Source: Rouxiella badensis
GTDB lineage: Bacteria > Pseudomonadota > Gammaproteobacteria > Enterobacterales > Enterobacteriaceae
Direction: 5' to 3'
Assembly (NCBI GenBank): GCA_026967495.1
Contig: CP114060.1
Location: 3,844,001 to 3,908,000, forward strand
DNA length: 64,000 nucleotides
Below the pieces are notes generated by a model. The model worked only from the letters and a program-made list of their open reading frames with translations, did not search any database and had not been told where the DNA came from. The number at the start of each line of letters is the position of its first letter. The stretch's first letter is position 1. Made by a program: the position numbers and the translations under genes. Below are positions 1-10,079 of the stretch, in pieces.

Positions 1-555
1 CATAATCAGCGGTGCCCATTGCTGGATCTGCGCATGGTCGGTTGAGAATTTCATGCCCTGGAACAGCACGGTTTTTTGCAGCGCCTGGTAGCGTTTGTTG
101 AGGTATTCGACGTTCTTATCGCCCCAAACGAAGCTCATGTGCGGCGTAGAGTTGATGAAAGAGTGCGGATCGTTCAGCACGCCGCTCTTCACCTGAGAGG
201 TCCAGAACTGGCGCGAAATCATAAAGGCTTCGTTGATCTCAAGCGCCTTGCTGACGTCGATACTGCCGTCAGGACGTTCAGGGGTATAGTTAAGCTCCAT
301 GTTGGCAGAGTGCCCGGTACCGGCGTTGTTCCAGCCGTTAGACGACTCGAGCGCCACGCCGTCAAGCTTCTCGACCATCAGCTGTTTCCAGCTTGGTTGC
401 AGTTCTTCAAGCCAGGTGCCGAGCGATGCACTCATGATACCGCCGCCTATCAGCAGTACGTCGGTTTTCTCTGGTGAGGTTTCAGCGTGAACCGCTGAGC
501 AAATTAATAATGCCGACAGGGAAAGCGTCGGAAGTAGTTTTGTTGCTTTGTTCAT
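1..555 (-). CDS. mqo: malate:quinone oxidoreductase, N-terminal part
   Basis: Mqo oxidises malate to oxaloacetate at the membrane and passes electrons to quinone. The 185 residues present begin with a hydrophobic leader (about residues 1-22, ending near CSAVHA), as in enteric Mqo. An FAD-binding segment VLLIGGGIMSASLG follows, then the family motif ESSNGWNNAGTGHSA and the stretch STPHMSFVWG. These match E. coli Mqo nearly collinearly. The start is ATG at 553-555 on the minus strand. The gene runs off the left edge, so about two thirds of the protein is missing. It is divergent from dcuS, with about 215 bp of AT-rich DNA between them. Confidence 0.95.
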   Translation of the reverse strand, partial: MNKATKLLPTLSLSALLICSAVHAETSPEKTDVLLIGGGIMSASLGTWLEELQPSWKQLMVEKLDGVALESSNGWNNAGTGHSANMELNYTPERPDGSIDVSKALEINEAFMISRQFWTSQVKSGVLNDPHSFINSTPHMSFVWGDKNVEYLNKRYQALQKTVLFQGMKFSTDHAQIQQWAPLIM

Positions 556-771
556 TCCAGATCGTCACTTTGTTATTTATGGTCGTAAAAAAGTGCGGGG
601 AATTTAAGATATTGTTATGGATAAGTTAAAGTAATTTTAGTTTTTTAACTAATAATACCGATTTTCTGTTTTTTTAGTTACAAAAGCGAGGCGGATCACT
701 CTGCTCTCCATCCTGCCGCCCATCGGCGCTATACTGCGCGCCCGGCATAGCGTCTCGAAAGAATAATCACG
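556..771. promoter_or_regulatory. mqo/dcuS divergent intergenic region
   Basis: About 215 bp of AT-rich DNA separates the start of mqo (minus) from dcuS (plus). It must carry both promoters. I could not fix operators or -10/-35 boxes with confidence. Confidence 0.4.
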
Positions 772-2403
772 ATGAATCAACCACTGCCCCAGCCAGCGCG
801 GCATAAACGCCCGTTAAAACTCAGCACTCTGGTGAGCCTGATGATAGGTGCGGTCATCATTACCGTGCTGTTGAGCGTGCATGTGCTGTACTACGTGCAG
901 ATTGAAAACTTTACCAAAATGCACATTAAAGATAAGGCGATAGCCGTAGCACGCACGCTAGCCTCCTCCCCCGAGATCCAGCGCGGGCTGACGCTGCCGC
1001 CTGACAGCGGCATTATTCAACCCATCGCCGTCGAGGTGCAAAAGCGCGACTGCCTGCTGTTTATCGTGGTGGTCAATATGCAGGGGATTCGCCTGTCCCA
1101 CCCGAATCCCGACAACATCGGCAAGCATTTTGTCGGCGATGATTTCATTCCGGCGCTTAAGGGTGAGGAAAATGTTTCGGTAAACCACGGCGTGCTGGTC
1201 GAGGCGCTGCGGGCATTTACGCCGGTGTATAATGCAAAACACCAACAGATTGGCGTGGTGGCGGTGGGGATCTCTCTCGACGACGTAACGCAACAGATAA
1301 ATCAAAGCCGCTGGAACATCTTCTGGACGGTGATATTCGGCGCGCTGGTCGGCCTGCTGGGGATTCTGATTCTGGTGAGACGCCTGAAGCGCATTCTGTT
1401 CGGGTTGGAGCCGCACGAGATTTCCACCCTGTTTGAAGAGCGGCAGGCTATTCTCGAATCAATTAAAGAGGGCGTGATCGCTGTCGACGAACACTCGCGC
1501 GTGAGTCTGATTAATCAGGCCGCTCGGCAGCTGTTGAGCGAAACCTCTACGCAGGCGCCGTTGACCGGTGACGTGATTCCCGCGTCCTCAATCATGCTCA
1601 GCCATTTGCATGACGCCCTGCACCACGGCAGGGCCTGGCACGACGAAAAACTCAACGTTCGCGGCCGCACGCTTATCAGCAACACCGTGCCCGTGCGCAG
1701 CGGGCAGCGCATTATCGGCGCGGTTTGTACCTTCCGCGACAAGACCGAAATTAGCGAACTGATGCTGCGTCTGGACGGCATGGTAAACTATGTCGATATC
1801 CTGAGTGAGCGCTCTCACGAGTTTATGAACAAGCTGCACGTCATCCTTGGCCTGCTGCACATGAAAAATTACAGCCAGCTCGAAGCCTTTATCCTGAAAA
1901 CCGCCAACGGTTATCAGACCGAAATTGGCTCGCTACTGCAAAAGATTAAGTCGCCGCTGATTGCCGGATTTTTACTGACCAAAATCAATCGCGCCTCGAG
2001 CAGTGGCCACCGGCTGATGCTCAGCGACGCCAGCGATTTGCCCAATAATGGGAGCGAAGAGCAGATTGCGGTGCTGATAACCGTGCTGGGAAATTTAATT
2101 GAGAACGCGCTTGAGGCTCTGGGGCAACAGTCACAGGGCGAAATCCACGTCTTGCTGCACTATCAGAATGGCTGGCTGGCGTGTGAAGTCAGCGACGACG
2201 GTCCGGGGATCCCGGCAGAACAGCTAACGACAATTTTTGAGAAAGGCGTGTCTTCTAAAGGCAGCGAGCGCGGCGTTGGGCTATTCCTGGTTCGCCAGCA
2301 AATAGACAGCCTCGGCGGCAATGTTACCGTCGAGTCGGAACCCGGCGTTTATACGCAATTTTTAGTCCAGCTTCCGTGGGGACGAGGAGTCAGTATCCAA
2401 TGA
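772..2403 (+). CDS. dcuS: C4-dicarboxylate sensor histidine kinase DcuS
   Basis: DcuS is a membrane sensor kinase that detects fumarate, succinate or malate and phosphorylates DcuR. The 543-residue protein has TM1 (about 20-42), a periplasmic PAS domain, TM2 (about 181-202), a cytoplasmic PAS domain and a SpoB-type kinase core. Arg107 and His110, the E. coli ligand residues, are present in GIRLSHPN. The phospho-accepting His349 lies in ERSHEFMNKLHVILG. The N box (NLIENALEAL) and the G boxes DDGPGI and GVGLFLV are intact. Similarity to E. coli DcuS is end to end. The stop overlaps the dcuR start by four bases, so the two are co-translated. Confidence 0.96.
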   Translation: MNQPLPQPARHKRPLKLSTLVSLMIGAVIITVLLSVHVLYYVQIENFTKMHIKDKAIAVARTLASSPEIQRGLTLPPDSGIIQPIAVEVQKRDCLLFIVVVNMQGIRLSHPNPDNIGKHFVGDDFIPALKGEENVSVNHGVLVEALRAFTPVYNAKHQQIGVVAVGISLDDVTQQINQSRWNIFWTVIFGALVGLLGILILVRRLKRILFGLEPHEISTLFEERQAILESIKEGVIAVDEHSRVSLINQAARQLLSETSTQAPLTGDVIPASSIMLSHLHDALHHGRAWHDEKLNVRGRTLISNTVPVRSGQRIIGAVCTFRDKTEISELMLRLDGMVNYVDILSERSHEFMNKLHVILGLLHMKNYSQLEAFILKTANGYQTEIGSLLQKIKSPLIAGFLLTKINRASSSGHRLMLSDASDLPNNGSEEQIAVLITVLGNLIENALEALGQQSQGEIHVLLHYQNGWLACEVSDDGPGIPAEQLTTIFEKGVSSKGSERGVGLFLVRQQIDSLGGNVTVESEPGVYTQFLVQLPWGRGVSIQ

Positions 2404-3117
2404 TCAACGTATTGGTAGTTGATGATGACGCGATGGTCGCCGAGACTCAACCGCTGTTATATCGGCCAAATCCCGGGCTTTAGCTGCTGTGGCGTCGCCT
2501 CGAACTTGCAGCAGGCAAAGGAACGGCTGGCGAATGGTCGTCCCCCGGTTGACCTTATTCTGTTGGATATCTATCTCCACCAGGAAAACGGGCTGAGTCT
2601 GCTGCCCGAACTGCGCAGCGCGGCACATCCGGTGGATGTCATCGTCATCTCCTCCGCCGCCGATGCACAGACCATCAAGACCTCGTTGAACTATGGCGTG
2701 GTCGATTACCTGATTAAGCCGTTTCAGTTCTCGCGCTTTGAAGAGGCGCTGTCAGGCTGGCGGCAGAAGAAATCGCTGATGGACAATCAGCCCTTCTATC
2801 AACAGGCGGACATCGACAGACTGCTGCACGGCACCCCCGCAGAAGAAGAGCAGAAACGCCTGCCCAAAGGGCTAACGCAGCAAACGCTGCGCACCTTATG
2901 CCAGTGGATTGACGCTCATCCCGCCAGCGAATTCTCAACCGATGAACTCGCCAGCGAGGTCAATATCTCGCGAGTGTCATGCCGTAAGTATCTGATTTGG
3001 CTGGCACAGATGAATATTTTGTTCACCAGTATTCACTATGGCGTGACCGGACGCCCGGTTTATCGCTATCAGCTACAGCCGGAGCAGCACGCACTGTTGA
3101 AACAGTACTGTCAGTGA
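2400..3117 (+). CDS. dcuR: response regulator DcuR (frame interrupted near 2445)
   Basis: DcuR is the DNA-binding partner of DcuS. The true start is ATG at 2400, giving MINVLVVDDDAMVAE, the receiver-domain start with its acidic pocket. The frame then breaks. Deleting one A at 2445, which turns GAGACTC into GAGCTC, restores AELNRCYIGQIPGF and a 238-residue protein (E. coli DcuR has 239). The phosphorylation-site region LILLDIYLHQENG and the C-terminal helix-turn-helix region STDELASEVNISRVSCRKY are present. I take the indel as a sequence error because the rest is intact and the partner kinase is complete. The stop overlaps the end of the convergent EamA gene by a few bases. Confidence 0.93.
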
Positions 3118-4046
3118 CGCGCTCGCCGGCCTGACAGCGCGGTCATTGAGACACCGAGGAACACCAGCAGCAGGCCGCCCATAAACAGTGTCGAAAGGTG
3201 GCTGCCGAGAATAACTACCGAGGCCGCGGCACCCACCAAGGGGACGCCGAGGGTAAAATTGGACATGGCGAAGACGCTGATCCGACGCCCGTGCTCGGTG
3301 GCAATCACGAAGCAGACCGAGGTCGCCACCGGCCCGATAAACAGCAGCAGCCACAGCAGGTGCGGGCTAAAAACAACGGTCGACGGCGAGCCGTCAATCA
3401 GCGCGGCGAGCAACGTCAGAGGAAGGGTCGCGAGCAGCATCTGCCACGGAGCCAGCGACAGCGGCGTACTGCTCCAGCGATGATGGCGCACGTGAACAAT
3501 CACCAGCGACCAGGAAATTGCACCAATAATCAGCAGGCTACAGCCCATAATCGCCCCCGGGCGGCCCCAATCCATCTCGGCGGGTGAACAGATGAGCGCG
3601 ATGCCAATCAGCCCGGTGACCAGCGCCACGATTTGTAGCCTCGACGGCGCTTTGCGCATCAACAGCCACGAGGTCAGAATCCCCCACAGCGGCGTGGTAT
3701 AAGCCAATAATACCGCGTGACTGGTGTCGGTGTGCTGCATCGCTATCATGCCGAGGCCGGTAAACACCATCATCTGCAACAGCCCGACGCTGGCCACCAC
3801 CGGCAGGTCGGCGCGTGAAGGCAGACGCAGGCTGCCGCGCAGGGCAACAAAAACAAACAGGCAAAAACAGGCGGATCCGAACCTTATTGCTGCCAGCCAC
3901 AGCGGCGGTACGACATCGAGTGCAAGCTTGGTCGCGGGCCAGCTCAAGCCCCAGAGGACCACCATGACCACCAGCCAGACCACGGTCGCGGGCTGCGTGC
4001 GGTGACTGACAGAATTGTCGACTGGCTCATTGTTTACAGCACTCAT
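3111..4046 (-). CDS. EamA/DMT-family transporter
   Basis: This 311-residue polytopic membrane protein has about ten hydrophobic helices in two EamA repeats, typical of drug/metabolite exporters such as RhtA or YedA. The start ATG at 4046 follows a good ribosome site (AGGAG). It is divergent from an Lrp/AsnC-type regulator 150 bp away, an arrangement common for amino-acid exporters controlled by that regulator. The substrate cannot be read from sequence; an amino acid or analogue is an inference from context. The C-terminus is basic (GRRARH). Confidence 0.85.
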   Translation of the reverse strand: MSAVNNEPVDNSVSHRTQPATVVWLVVMVVLWGLSWPATKLALDVVPPLWLAAIRFGSACFCLFVFVALRGSLRLPSRADLPVVASVGLLQMMVFTGLGMIAMQHTDTSHAVLLAYTTPLWGILTSWLLMRKAPSRLQIVALVTGLIGIALICSPAEMDWGRPGAIMGCSLLIIGAISWSLVIVHVRHHRWSSTPLSLAPWQMLLATLPLTLLAALIDGSPSTVVFSPHLLWLLLFIGPVATSVCFVIATEHGRRISVFAMSNFTLGVPLVGAAASVVILGSHLSTLFMGGLLLVFLGVSMTALSGRRARH

Positions 4047-4195
4047 TACCCGCTCCTGGCGTAGAAAATTGATAAATTATTTTATGGGAGCGGCTGAAGA
4101 AAAACTGTTCTCAATTTTCATACAAATGCTAAATTAAGAACAACTATTTCCTCATAAAACCAAATCAAGGTTTTTTATACCTCAAGAGACGCGTC

Positions 4196-4684
4196 ATGCC
4201 TTTAGATAAAATCTCGCTGGATGAAACCAGCCTGCGGATCCTCGACGTTTTGCAACAAAACGCCGATATCAGTAACGCCGAGCTTGCTGAAATCGTTGGG
4301 CTGTCGGTGTCGCCATGCTGGCGCAGGGTGGCCGACATGCGCGAGAAAGGCATTATTCGCGGATCGGCGATGCTGGTCGATCCGTTGGCGCTGGGTTTAG
4401 CGGTCAACGTGTTTGTGCACGTCACCCTAAAGCAGCAGGACAGAGACTCTCTGAAGCGCTTTACCGATTCGGTAAGCGAGCGCCCGGAGGTGATGGAGTG
4501 TTACCTGATGACCGGCGAGTCTGATTTTATGCTGCGCGTGGTGGTCGAGAATCTGCAAAAATATCAGGCGCTGATGATGGACTGCCTGACGCAGATTGAC
4601 GGCGTCGCCAGTATCCGCTCAAGCTTTGCGCTGAGTCAGGTAAAATACACCACCGCCCTACCGACCCAGCATCTGCGTGAATAA
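4196..4684 (+). CDS. Lrp/AsnC-family transcriptional regulator
   Basis: This 162-residue regulator has an N-terminal winged helix-turn-helix (about residues 8-60, LDETSLRILDVLQQNADISN then ELAEIVGLSVSPCWRRV) and a C-terminal RAM ligand-binding domain (about 70-150). The RAM segment VMECYLMTGESDFMLRVV is typical. It probably senses an amino acid and controls the divergent EamA exporter. The start ATG at 4196 is preceded by a run of T and a weak ribosome site. Confidence 0.9.
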   Translation: MPLDKISLDETSLRILDVLQQNADISNAELAEIVGLSVSPCWRRVADMREKGIIRGSAMLVDPLALGLAVNVFVHVTLKQQDRDSLKRFTDSVSERPEVMECYLMTGESDFMLRVVVENLQKYQALMMDCLTQIDGVASIRSSFALSQVKYTTALPTQHLRE

Positions 4685-4710
4685 CGGCCCACCCCGGCGG
4701 CTCTCAGGTT

Positions 4711-6182
4711 TCATCGCGTGACGTGCACCGACGGGCGGGTATTTTTATAGAAACTGCCGCCGAATGCGCGCTCAAGCTGCGCGGCCACCTGCAACAGCAG
4801 GCCGTCATTCGCCTGTCGGGTTTGCAGATGCATTCCCAGCGGCAGCCCTGACTGCTGCGTTGCCAGCGGAATCGATATCCCCGGCGTACCGGTCAGGCTG
4901 GCGAGCGGGGTGTAGGAGAAAATGTCCCACAGTTGGTAAAACCAGCTCAGCACGTCGGGATTATCGCTCAGCGTCAAATAACGCGTTTCGCCAATCAGCG
5001 GCGTCGGCCTGGAGAACGTCGGCGTGAGGATAAGATCCCACTGCTGATAAAAATTGCCCAAACGCCGTGAGGTGGTATTGAACACCTCCTGCATTTTCCA
5101 ACGTTCGCTGTAAGACATATCAATCCCCTTTTGCCAGATTTTGATATTTATCGGCTCAACCCACTCGGGCGGCGGGCGGGTTAACCCTTTTTCTCAAGCA
5201 GACGCGCAATAAACTGGGCAAAGTTGCTGATATAGCAGGCGGTTTGTGCGGCAAAGGCGGCCTCAAAATCGATATCGGGCGTAACCCACTCTACCTGATG
5301 CCCTAACTCCTCAAGCAGTCTGCCGGTGCGTTCCAGCTCGCTGACGAAGTGTGAATCCGACTGATAAGGCCCCCACTGATGTGAGAGGGCGATGCGCAAA
5401 GGCGCGGGGTCGCGCTTTATCAGTTCGGCGTAAGGCTCATCACTGTTCCAGTAAGGCATGAATTCGCCCGGCGCGGCCCCTCGGCAGCAGTCGACAAAAA
5501 AGGCCGTATCTCTGACCGTGCGGCTCACACAGCCCTGGGTCGAGACATAGCCGGTGATGTCCGACAGCGCCGGTGCAATCGAGAAAACGCCGCGCGAACT
5601 TTTGAGCCCGATAAGGCCATTGGCGCCCGCAGGAATACGTATCGAACCGCCGCCGTCGGTGGCGTGGGCAAGCGGCAAAATGCCAGCGGCCACCGAGGCC
5701 GAAGCTCCGGCCGACGATCCGAAGGGGGTATACGCGGTATTCCACGGGTTGCGCGTGATATAGACCTCTGGATTTTCGGCGGAACTGCATACGCCAAACT
5801 CGGGCGTCGCGCTGCGGCCAATGATATTCAGCCCGGCTTTTCTGAACTGCTGGGTAAGAAAGCTGTCTTCGCCTGGCCGGTTTCCTTGCAGGAATTTCGA
5901 CCCCTGCTCCTGAAGCCGTCCTTTGACGCCAGGCCCAAGATCTTTGACCAGAAAAGGCACACCGCCGAACGGACCGGCCATATTTGTGCCGTCGGTGGAG
6001 GGTTCGCGGATCGCATCATCAAACAGTTCAACGACTGCGCTAATTTGTGGATTGACCCGTGCCGTTGCCTCAGCCGCCTGCGCCGCCAGTTCGGCAGGCA
6101 GCACCTCGCCTTTTTTCAACAGTTCGCTCATGCCAACCGCATCGCAGGCGGTCCATTCATCCCAGCTCATTACGTGGGTCAT
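4711..6182 (-). CDS. amidase signature family hydrolase (frame interrupted near 5190)
   Basis: This is an amidase-signature enzyme that hydrolyses amides through a Ser-cisSer-Lys triad. The N-terminal part carries the catalytic Lys region (PFLVKDLG), the Ser-rich loop TPFGSSAGASASVAAG and the nucleophile region DGGGSIRIPA. The C-terminal part carries PTFSRPTPLIGE and SLTGTPGISIPL. The two frames join if the five-base run at 5188-5192 (A on the coding strand) had six bases, giving about 490 residues, normal for the family. An MHS-type transporter lies just upstream on the same strand, with a divergent LysR gene beyond it. This suggests import and hydrolysis of an amide or carbamoyl compound. 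The substrate is unknown. Confidence 0.88.
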
Positions 6183-6236
6183 GGTTACTGATCCTTTTGA
6201 TTTAAAAGTTAATATCCCATCGTTGAACAGCAGCGG

Positions 6237-7553
6237 TCAGCCGTTCCCGGCATTCATCGACAGCGCTATCGGGGCGCGTGAAGGTGCCTTGATCAACATC
6301 ACAGAGACCAGGCAGAGGATATTGGCGGCAATCAGGTAATAGCCCGGTGAAACAGGGTTGTTAGTAAGTTTGATAAGCCATGAAAAGACGATTTGCGCCG
6401 TGCCGCCAAACAGCGTAATGCCGAAGGCGTAGGCAATAGAGAAACCGGTGGAACGGATGGCTTTTGGAAAGTTTTCGCAAAGTACCACCAGCACGCCGGA
6501 ACCGCTGATGCACTGTAGCGCGGCCAAAACGGTAATAACACTGAAGAACACCGCATCACTGCGCCAGGTATTGATAATCTCCAGACCCGGAAGGAGTAAC
6601 AGTAACAGCAGCAGCCTCGGTGCGATAATCGTGACCTTGCGGCCAAAGCGGTCGGCCATCCAACCACCAGTCAACGAGAAGACCACCACACAGACGCCAA
6701 TCAGGATGGTCGACACCATGGCGGTGCTCGGCGCAAAATGCAGTTCATTAAGCGCATAGGTGGTCATGTAATTGAGAAAATATTGAGTAATGGTACTGCC
6801 CGAAAGCATAAAGATGCCGAGCAGCACCAGTCTGCCATGATTTTTGGCGACGTCGGTCAGCAGCGTTTTGGTGTTTTTACTGGCCGCCCGGTCCTCTTGA
6901 GTGAAATTTTCATGCAAATTGCGGCGCAGATAGAGGGCAATAGGCAGCACCAGAAGGCCAAAGGCGAACGGCACTCGCCATCCCCCGCTTGCCAGCTGGT
7001 CGTGGGTCAGAAAAACGGTAAGGGAATAACCGATTAGCCCGGCGGTAATACCGGCGATACCCTGTGCCACAATTTGCCAGCTGGTAAAGAACGCGCGTTT
7101 GCCTTTCGGCGCAGCCTCCATAATAAACGTCGTCGCTGGCCCGGCTTCGCCTCCCCATGCCAGCCCCTGAATCATACGAATAATCACCAGCAACACCGGG
7201 GCTGCCACGCCTATCGTTGCATAGCCCGGAAGAAAAACCAGTCCACCGGTGCCCAGCGTCATTAATACCATCGTCAACAGCATGGCGGGTTTACGGCCTG
7301 CCCTATCGGCATAGCTGCCGATAAATATTGCCCCCAGCGGACGCACAATAAAACCTATCCCAAATACCGAAACGGACAATAACAGACTCATAAAAGGCGT
7401 ATCGGAGGGAAAGAAGACGTTTCCTATCATCAAGGCAAAAGTCGCATAAGCGCTAAAATCAAAAAATTCTACGGCCGCCCCCAGCACCACAGCGACCACT
7501 TCCTTTCGCGTTGGGGCGGGTCTGACACGACCCAGGGTTATTTCATTCGACAT
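6237..7553 (-). CDS. MFS transporter, metabolite:H+ symporter (MHS) type
   Basis: This 12-helix major facilitator has MHS hallmarks: EFFDFSAYATFA in helix 1, GSYADRAGRKPAML in the helix 2-3 loop and RMIQGLAWGGEAGPATTF in helix 4-5. I chose ATG at 7553 (MSNEITLG) because GAGGA lies nine bases upstream; an upstream TTG is in frame but poorly placed. It is about 438 residues, normal for the family. It lies 54 bp upstream of the amidase on the same strand and is divergent from a LysR gene, so it probably imports the amidase substrate or a related acid. Confidence 0.9.
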   Translation of the reverse strand: MSNEITLGRVRPAPTRKEVVAVVLGAAVEFFDFSAYATFALMIGNVFFPSDTPFMSLLLSVSVFGIGFIVRPLGAIFIGSYADRAGRKPAMLLTMVLMTLGTGGLVFLPGYATIGVAAPVLLVIIRMIQGLAWGGEAGPATTFIMEAAPKGKRAFFTSWQIVAQGIAGITAGLIGYSLTVFLTHDQLASGGWRVPFAFGLLVLPIALYLRRNLHENFTQEDRAASKNTKTLLTDVAKNHGRLVLLGIFMLSGSTITQYFLNYMTTYALNELHFAPSTAMVSTILIGVCVVVFSLTGGWMADRFGRKVTIIAPRLLLLLLLLPGLEIINTWRSDAVFFSVITVLAALQCISGSGVLVVLCENFPKAIRSTGFSIAYAFGITLFGGTAQIVFSWLIKLTNNPVSPGYYLIAANILCLVSVMLIKAPSRAPIALSMNAGNG

Positions 7554-8000
7554 TAAGGCGTTCCTCAATATTGTCAGGTGATATTACCGAGACGGGCATC
7601 GCTATTTAAGCTCTCTATTGAATAACAAAACGCGCTTAGCGCCACTATCACTAAATATCATGTTCAGCGTATAAAAAATGTGTGCACCCAATGCTGGACT
7701 TTGCTTTAAATAAACATTATCAATTAATATTACCCATTGATATTAATCGATAAAAATAAAATATTTTTTATCATGAATTTTACTGGCGCATTCTCTTTGC
7801 GCAGCAATGCACTCAAAATGTGCGCCCCGCGAATAATCGGCAAAACTATTTATTCCGGAAACACAAAGTATGACGATGATTGCCAATCGTTTTTTATAAA
7901 GACGCTGCTGTTCAATTAACGGCGTTTTAATTTAAATGCACGGAAAGTGATCTCTTTGCCTCTTTAAAGAGCAACGCTGCCGTTTAAAAAAGGGAATAAT
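7554..8000. promoter_or_regulatory. AT-rich divergent intergenic region, MHS transporter/LysR
   Basis: About 445 bp without a convincing gene separates the MHS transporter from the LysR regulator. It is much more AT-rich than the flanking genes. A 60-codon ORF at 7737-7919 has no ribosome site and no recognisable features, and I do not accept it. The region must hold both promoters and probably the LysR binding site, which I could not pin down. Confidence 0.5.
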
Positions 8001-8902
8001 ATGCAGCTGCGCGCATTACGATATTTCAGTCAGGTGGCAAAATCGAGGCTCGCTGCGAGAGGCGGCAGACAAGCTTTTTGTTACTCCCACCGCCGTGACG
8101 CGGCAAATTGAAATACTCGAACACTTTTATGGCGCACCCTTGATTGAGCGCAGCCCGCGGGGAATAAAATTAACCCGTGAGGGGCAGTATCTGGCGCAGG
8201 CCGTGCAGGCAACGCTTCAGGAGCTGGATTCGGTGAAGGAAAAGATTTCGGCGTCGCAGAGCATCGTCTCCGGCACCGTCAGAGTCTGCGCCGCTGAGAG
8301 TCTCATTTCCTCGTTCATCGCCCCCGCCATTGAAGACTTTCGCAAACTGCATCCCAAAGTCACCTTTGAAATAGAAATTGGCAGCGCGCCGCACATTGCC
8401 GAGGTATTGGTTTCCGGAAAGGCTGACGTGGCACTGACCTTTTATATGCCGGTCAGCACTGAGGCGATGCAGACTCACGGCTGTAAACTACAGCATAAGG
8501 TGTTGATGTCGGTGCATCATCCCCTTGCGGGGCGTGGCTTTCTGACCTTAAGGGACGTGGCGGCGCATCCGATTTCGATTCCTCCCTCAAACTTCTCGGT
8601 TAGGCAGCTTTTAGAATCGGCGGCGAAACGGGAAGGACTCACCTTTGATATGCGATTTATCGTGAGACTCACTGGACGTACAAAAGAAGCTGGCCAGCCT
8701 GGGATTGGCGCTGATCATTCTGCCGCAACTCAACGTCGGTGATACCGTCGAGAATGAGAAACTGATGGCGATTCCGTTAGCCGACCCGTTGATGGGCGTA
8801 GTGAACGTCAGCCTGTGTTTGCCTCGCCAACGCACGCTCTCCATGGCGACGAAGCTGTTTCACGGCCTGCTGGCAGAGCGTATCGACCAGCAGAATACCT
8901 GA
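8001..8902 (+). CDS. LysR-family regulator (frame interrupted at 8045-8051 and 8664-8670)
   Basis: This LysR-type activator starts at ATG 8001 (MQLRALRYFSQVAK). The N-terminal winged helix continues as LREAADKLFVTPTAVTRQI once one base is removed from GAGGCTC at 8045-8051. A second extra base in GAGACTC at 8664-8670 splits the effector domain; removing it gives FIVSSLDVQKKLASLGLAL. Both corrections create GAGCTC, and together they give exactly 299 residues, the usual LysR length. It is divergent from the MHS transporter/amidase pair and is the likely regulator of that pair. I consider both indels sequence errors. Confidence 0.88.
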
Positions 8903-8927
8903 AGTAGCGCGCCTGCATAAACCTTGC

Positions 8928-9122
8928 TCACCACGGCTTCAGCCGCCAGAGAGCAAGCGCGGCGGTGATGAAGTCGAAGGAAATGGCGCAGCCGAAGAAC
9001 ACCAGGCCGGAAAGCAGCACAAACAGCGGGCTGTAGATGAACGCCATACAGATAAGCCCGAGGAGCAGCTGGCTCCATTTTGACTGACGTGATAGCGATA
9101 CTGAGTCACTGATTGTCGTCAT
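8928..9122 (-). pseudogene. probable internally deleted OFA-type MFS transporter remnant
   Basis: This 64-residue ORF begins like oxalate/formate-antiporter-type MFS proteins (SKWSQLLLGLICMAFIYSP resembles their first helix). It ends like their last helix and tail (DFITAALALWRLKP). The roughly 350 residues expected in between are absent, so it looks like a fusion of the two ends left by an internal deletion. A genuine small membrane protein with two hydrophobic helices is the alternative. The family assignment is from memory of the helix 1 and C-terminal patterns, so confidence is moderate. Confidence 0.45.
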
Positions 9123-9258
9123 GATGTCGTCCCCCTGGTAGACCGATAAGGAGACAAAGCCTGTAGCGTGCCAATAAGACGGAATTCATTTCGGGAGTAA
9201 CAGGCCATCTCGTTGTTGTGATAGAGTATTTTGGTACTCAGCAACCCGAATGAGAACT

Positions 9259-10004
9259 ATGAACACACGCCAACAGCAAATTCTCGAAATCGTTAATCAG
9301 CGTAAAAGCGTCAGCGTCAGCGAGTTGGCGCAGCTTTGCAGCGTGTCTGAGGTTACCGTACGTCAGGATCTCAATGCGCTCGAGAGTCAGCACTACCTCA
9401 AGCGAGTCCACGGATCGGCGGTGTCGACCGAGAGCGATAATCTCGATCAACGCATGCAAACCAACTTCCTCACCAAGAAGCTTATCGCAGAGTTTGCCGC
9501 TTCGCTGGTGGAAGACGGAGAGTCGGTGTTTATCGAGGGGGCAGCACCAATGCCCTGTTGGCGCGCACGCTAGCTGAACGTGGCAATGTCACTCTCATTA
9601 CCGTGAGCTATTACATTGCCAATCTTTTGAAAGATACCGAGTGCGACGTCATCATTCTTGGCGGCTTTTATCAGAAAGGCAGTCAGTCGGTTGTCGGCCC
9701 GCTAACCCGCAGTGGCATTCAGCAGGTGCATTTCAGCAAGGCGTTTATCGGTATCGACGGCTTCCACGACAGTACCGGTTTTACCGGGCGCGATATGATG
9801 CGCAGCGACGTGGTGAATGCGATTCTGGCTAAATCCACAGAAACTATCGTGCTGACCGACTCCTCAAAGTTCGGGTCTATTCAGCCCTATCCCCTTTCCG
9901 AACAATATCCCATAAGCAGGGTCATTACCGATGCTGAACTGCCTGCCGAGTATCAGCATAAACTCGAAGCCATGGGCATTGCGCTTAACATCGTTAATCC
10001 GTAA
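9259..10004 (+). CDS. yciT: DeoR/GlpR-family regulator YciT (frame interrupted near 9540)
   Basis: The protein closely follows E. coli YciT. It has an N-terminal DeoR helix-turn-helix (SVSELAQLCSVSEVTVRQDL, about residues 19-38) and a C-terminal sugar-phosphate-sensing domain with GIDGFHDSTGFTGRDMMRSD and TDSSKFG. The frame breaks at a run of five G at about 9537-9541; six G give FIEGGSTNALLARTLAERG and a total of 248 residues (E. coli about 249). I start at ATG 9259 (MNTRQQQIL) to match YciT; ATG at 9250 is also in frame. No obvious target gene is adjacent, only the MFS remnant upstream and ybiU downstream. Confidence 0.9.
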
Positions 10005-10028
10005 GACTTTCGAATGAAAGTAAAAGGC

Positions 10029-10045
10029 CCAAATCAATGATTTGG
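10029..10045. terminator. short hairpin between convergent yciT and ybiU
   Basis: CCAAATCA and TGATTTGG form an inverted repeat with almost no spacer in the 75 bp between the two convergent genes. No T run follows, so a terminator role is only suggested by position. Confidence 0.35.
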
Positions 10046-10079
10046 AGCCACACACGGGCTTTGGGGCTTTACGTCGTAT

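Noticed and set aside
2113..2119. GAGGCTC inside dcuS as a further corrupted GAGCTC
   Set aside because: The frame is intact here and the codons match E. coli DcuS (NALEAL), so the heptamer is real. The same holds for GAGTCTC at 8298-8304 in the LysR gene.
7737..7919. 60-codon ORF in the MHS/LysR intergenic region
   Set aside because: It has no ribosome site, very AT-rich codons and no recognisable protein features.
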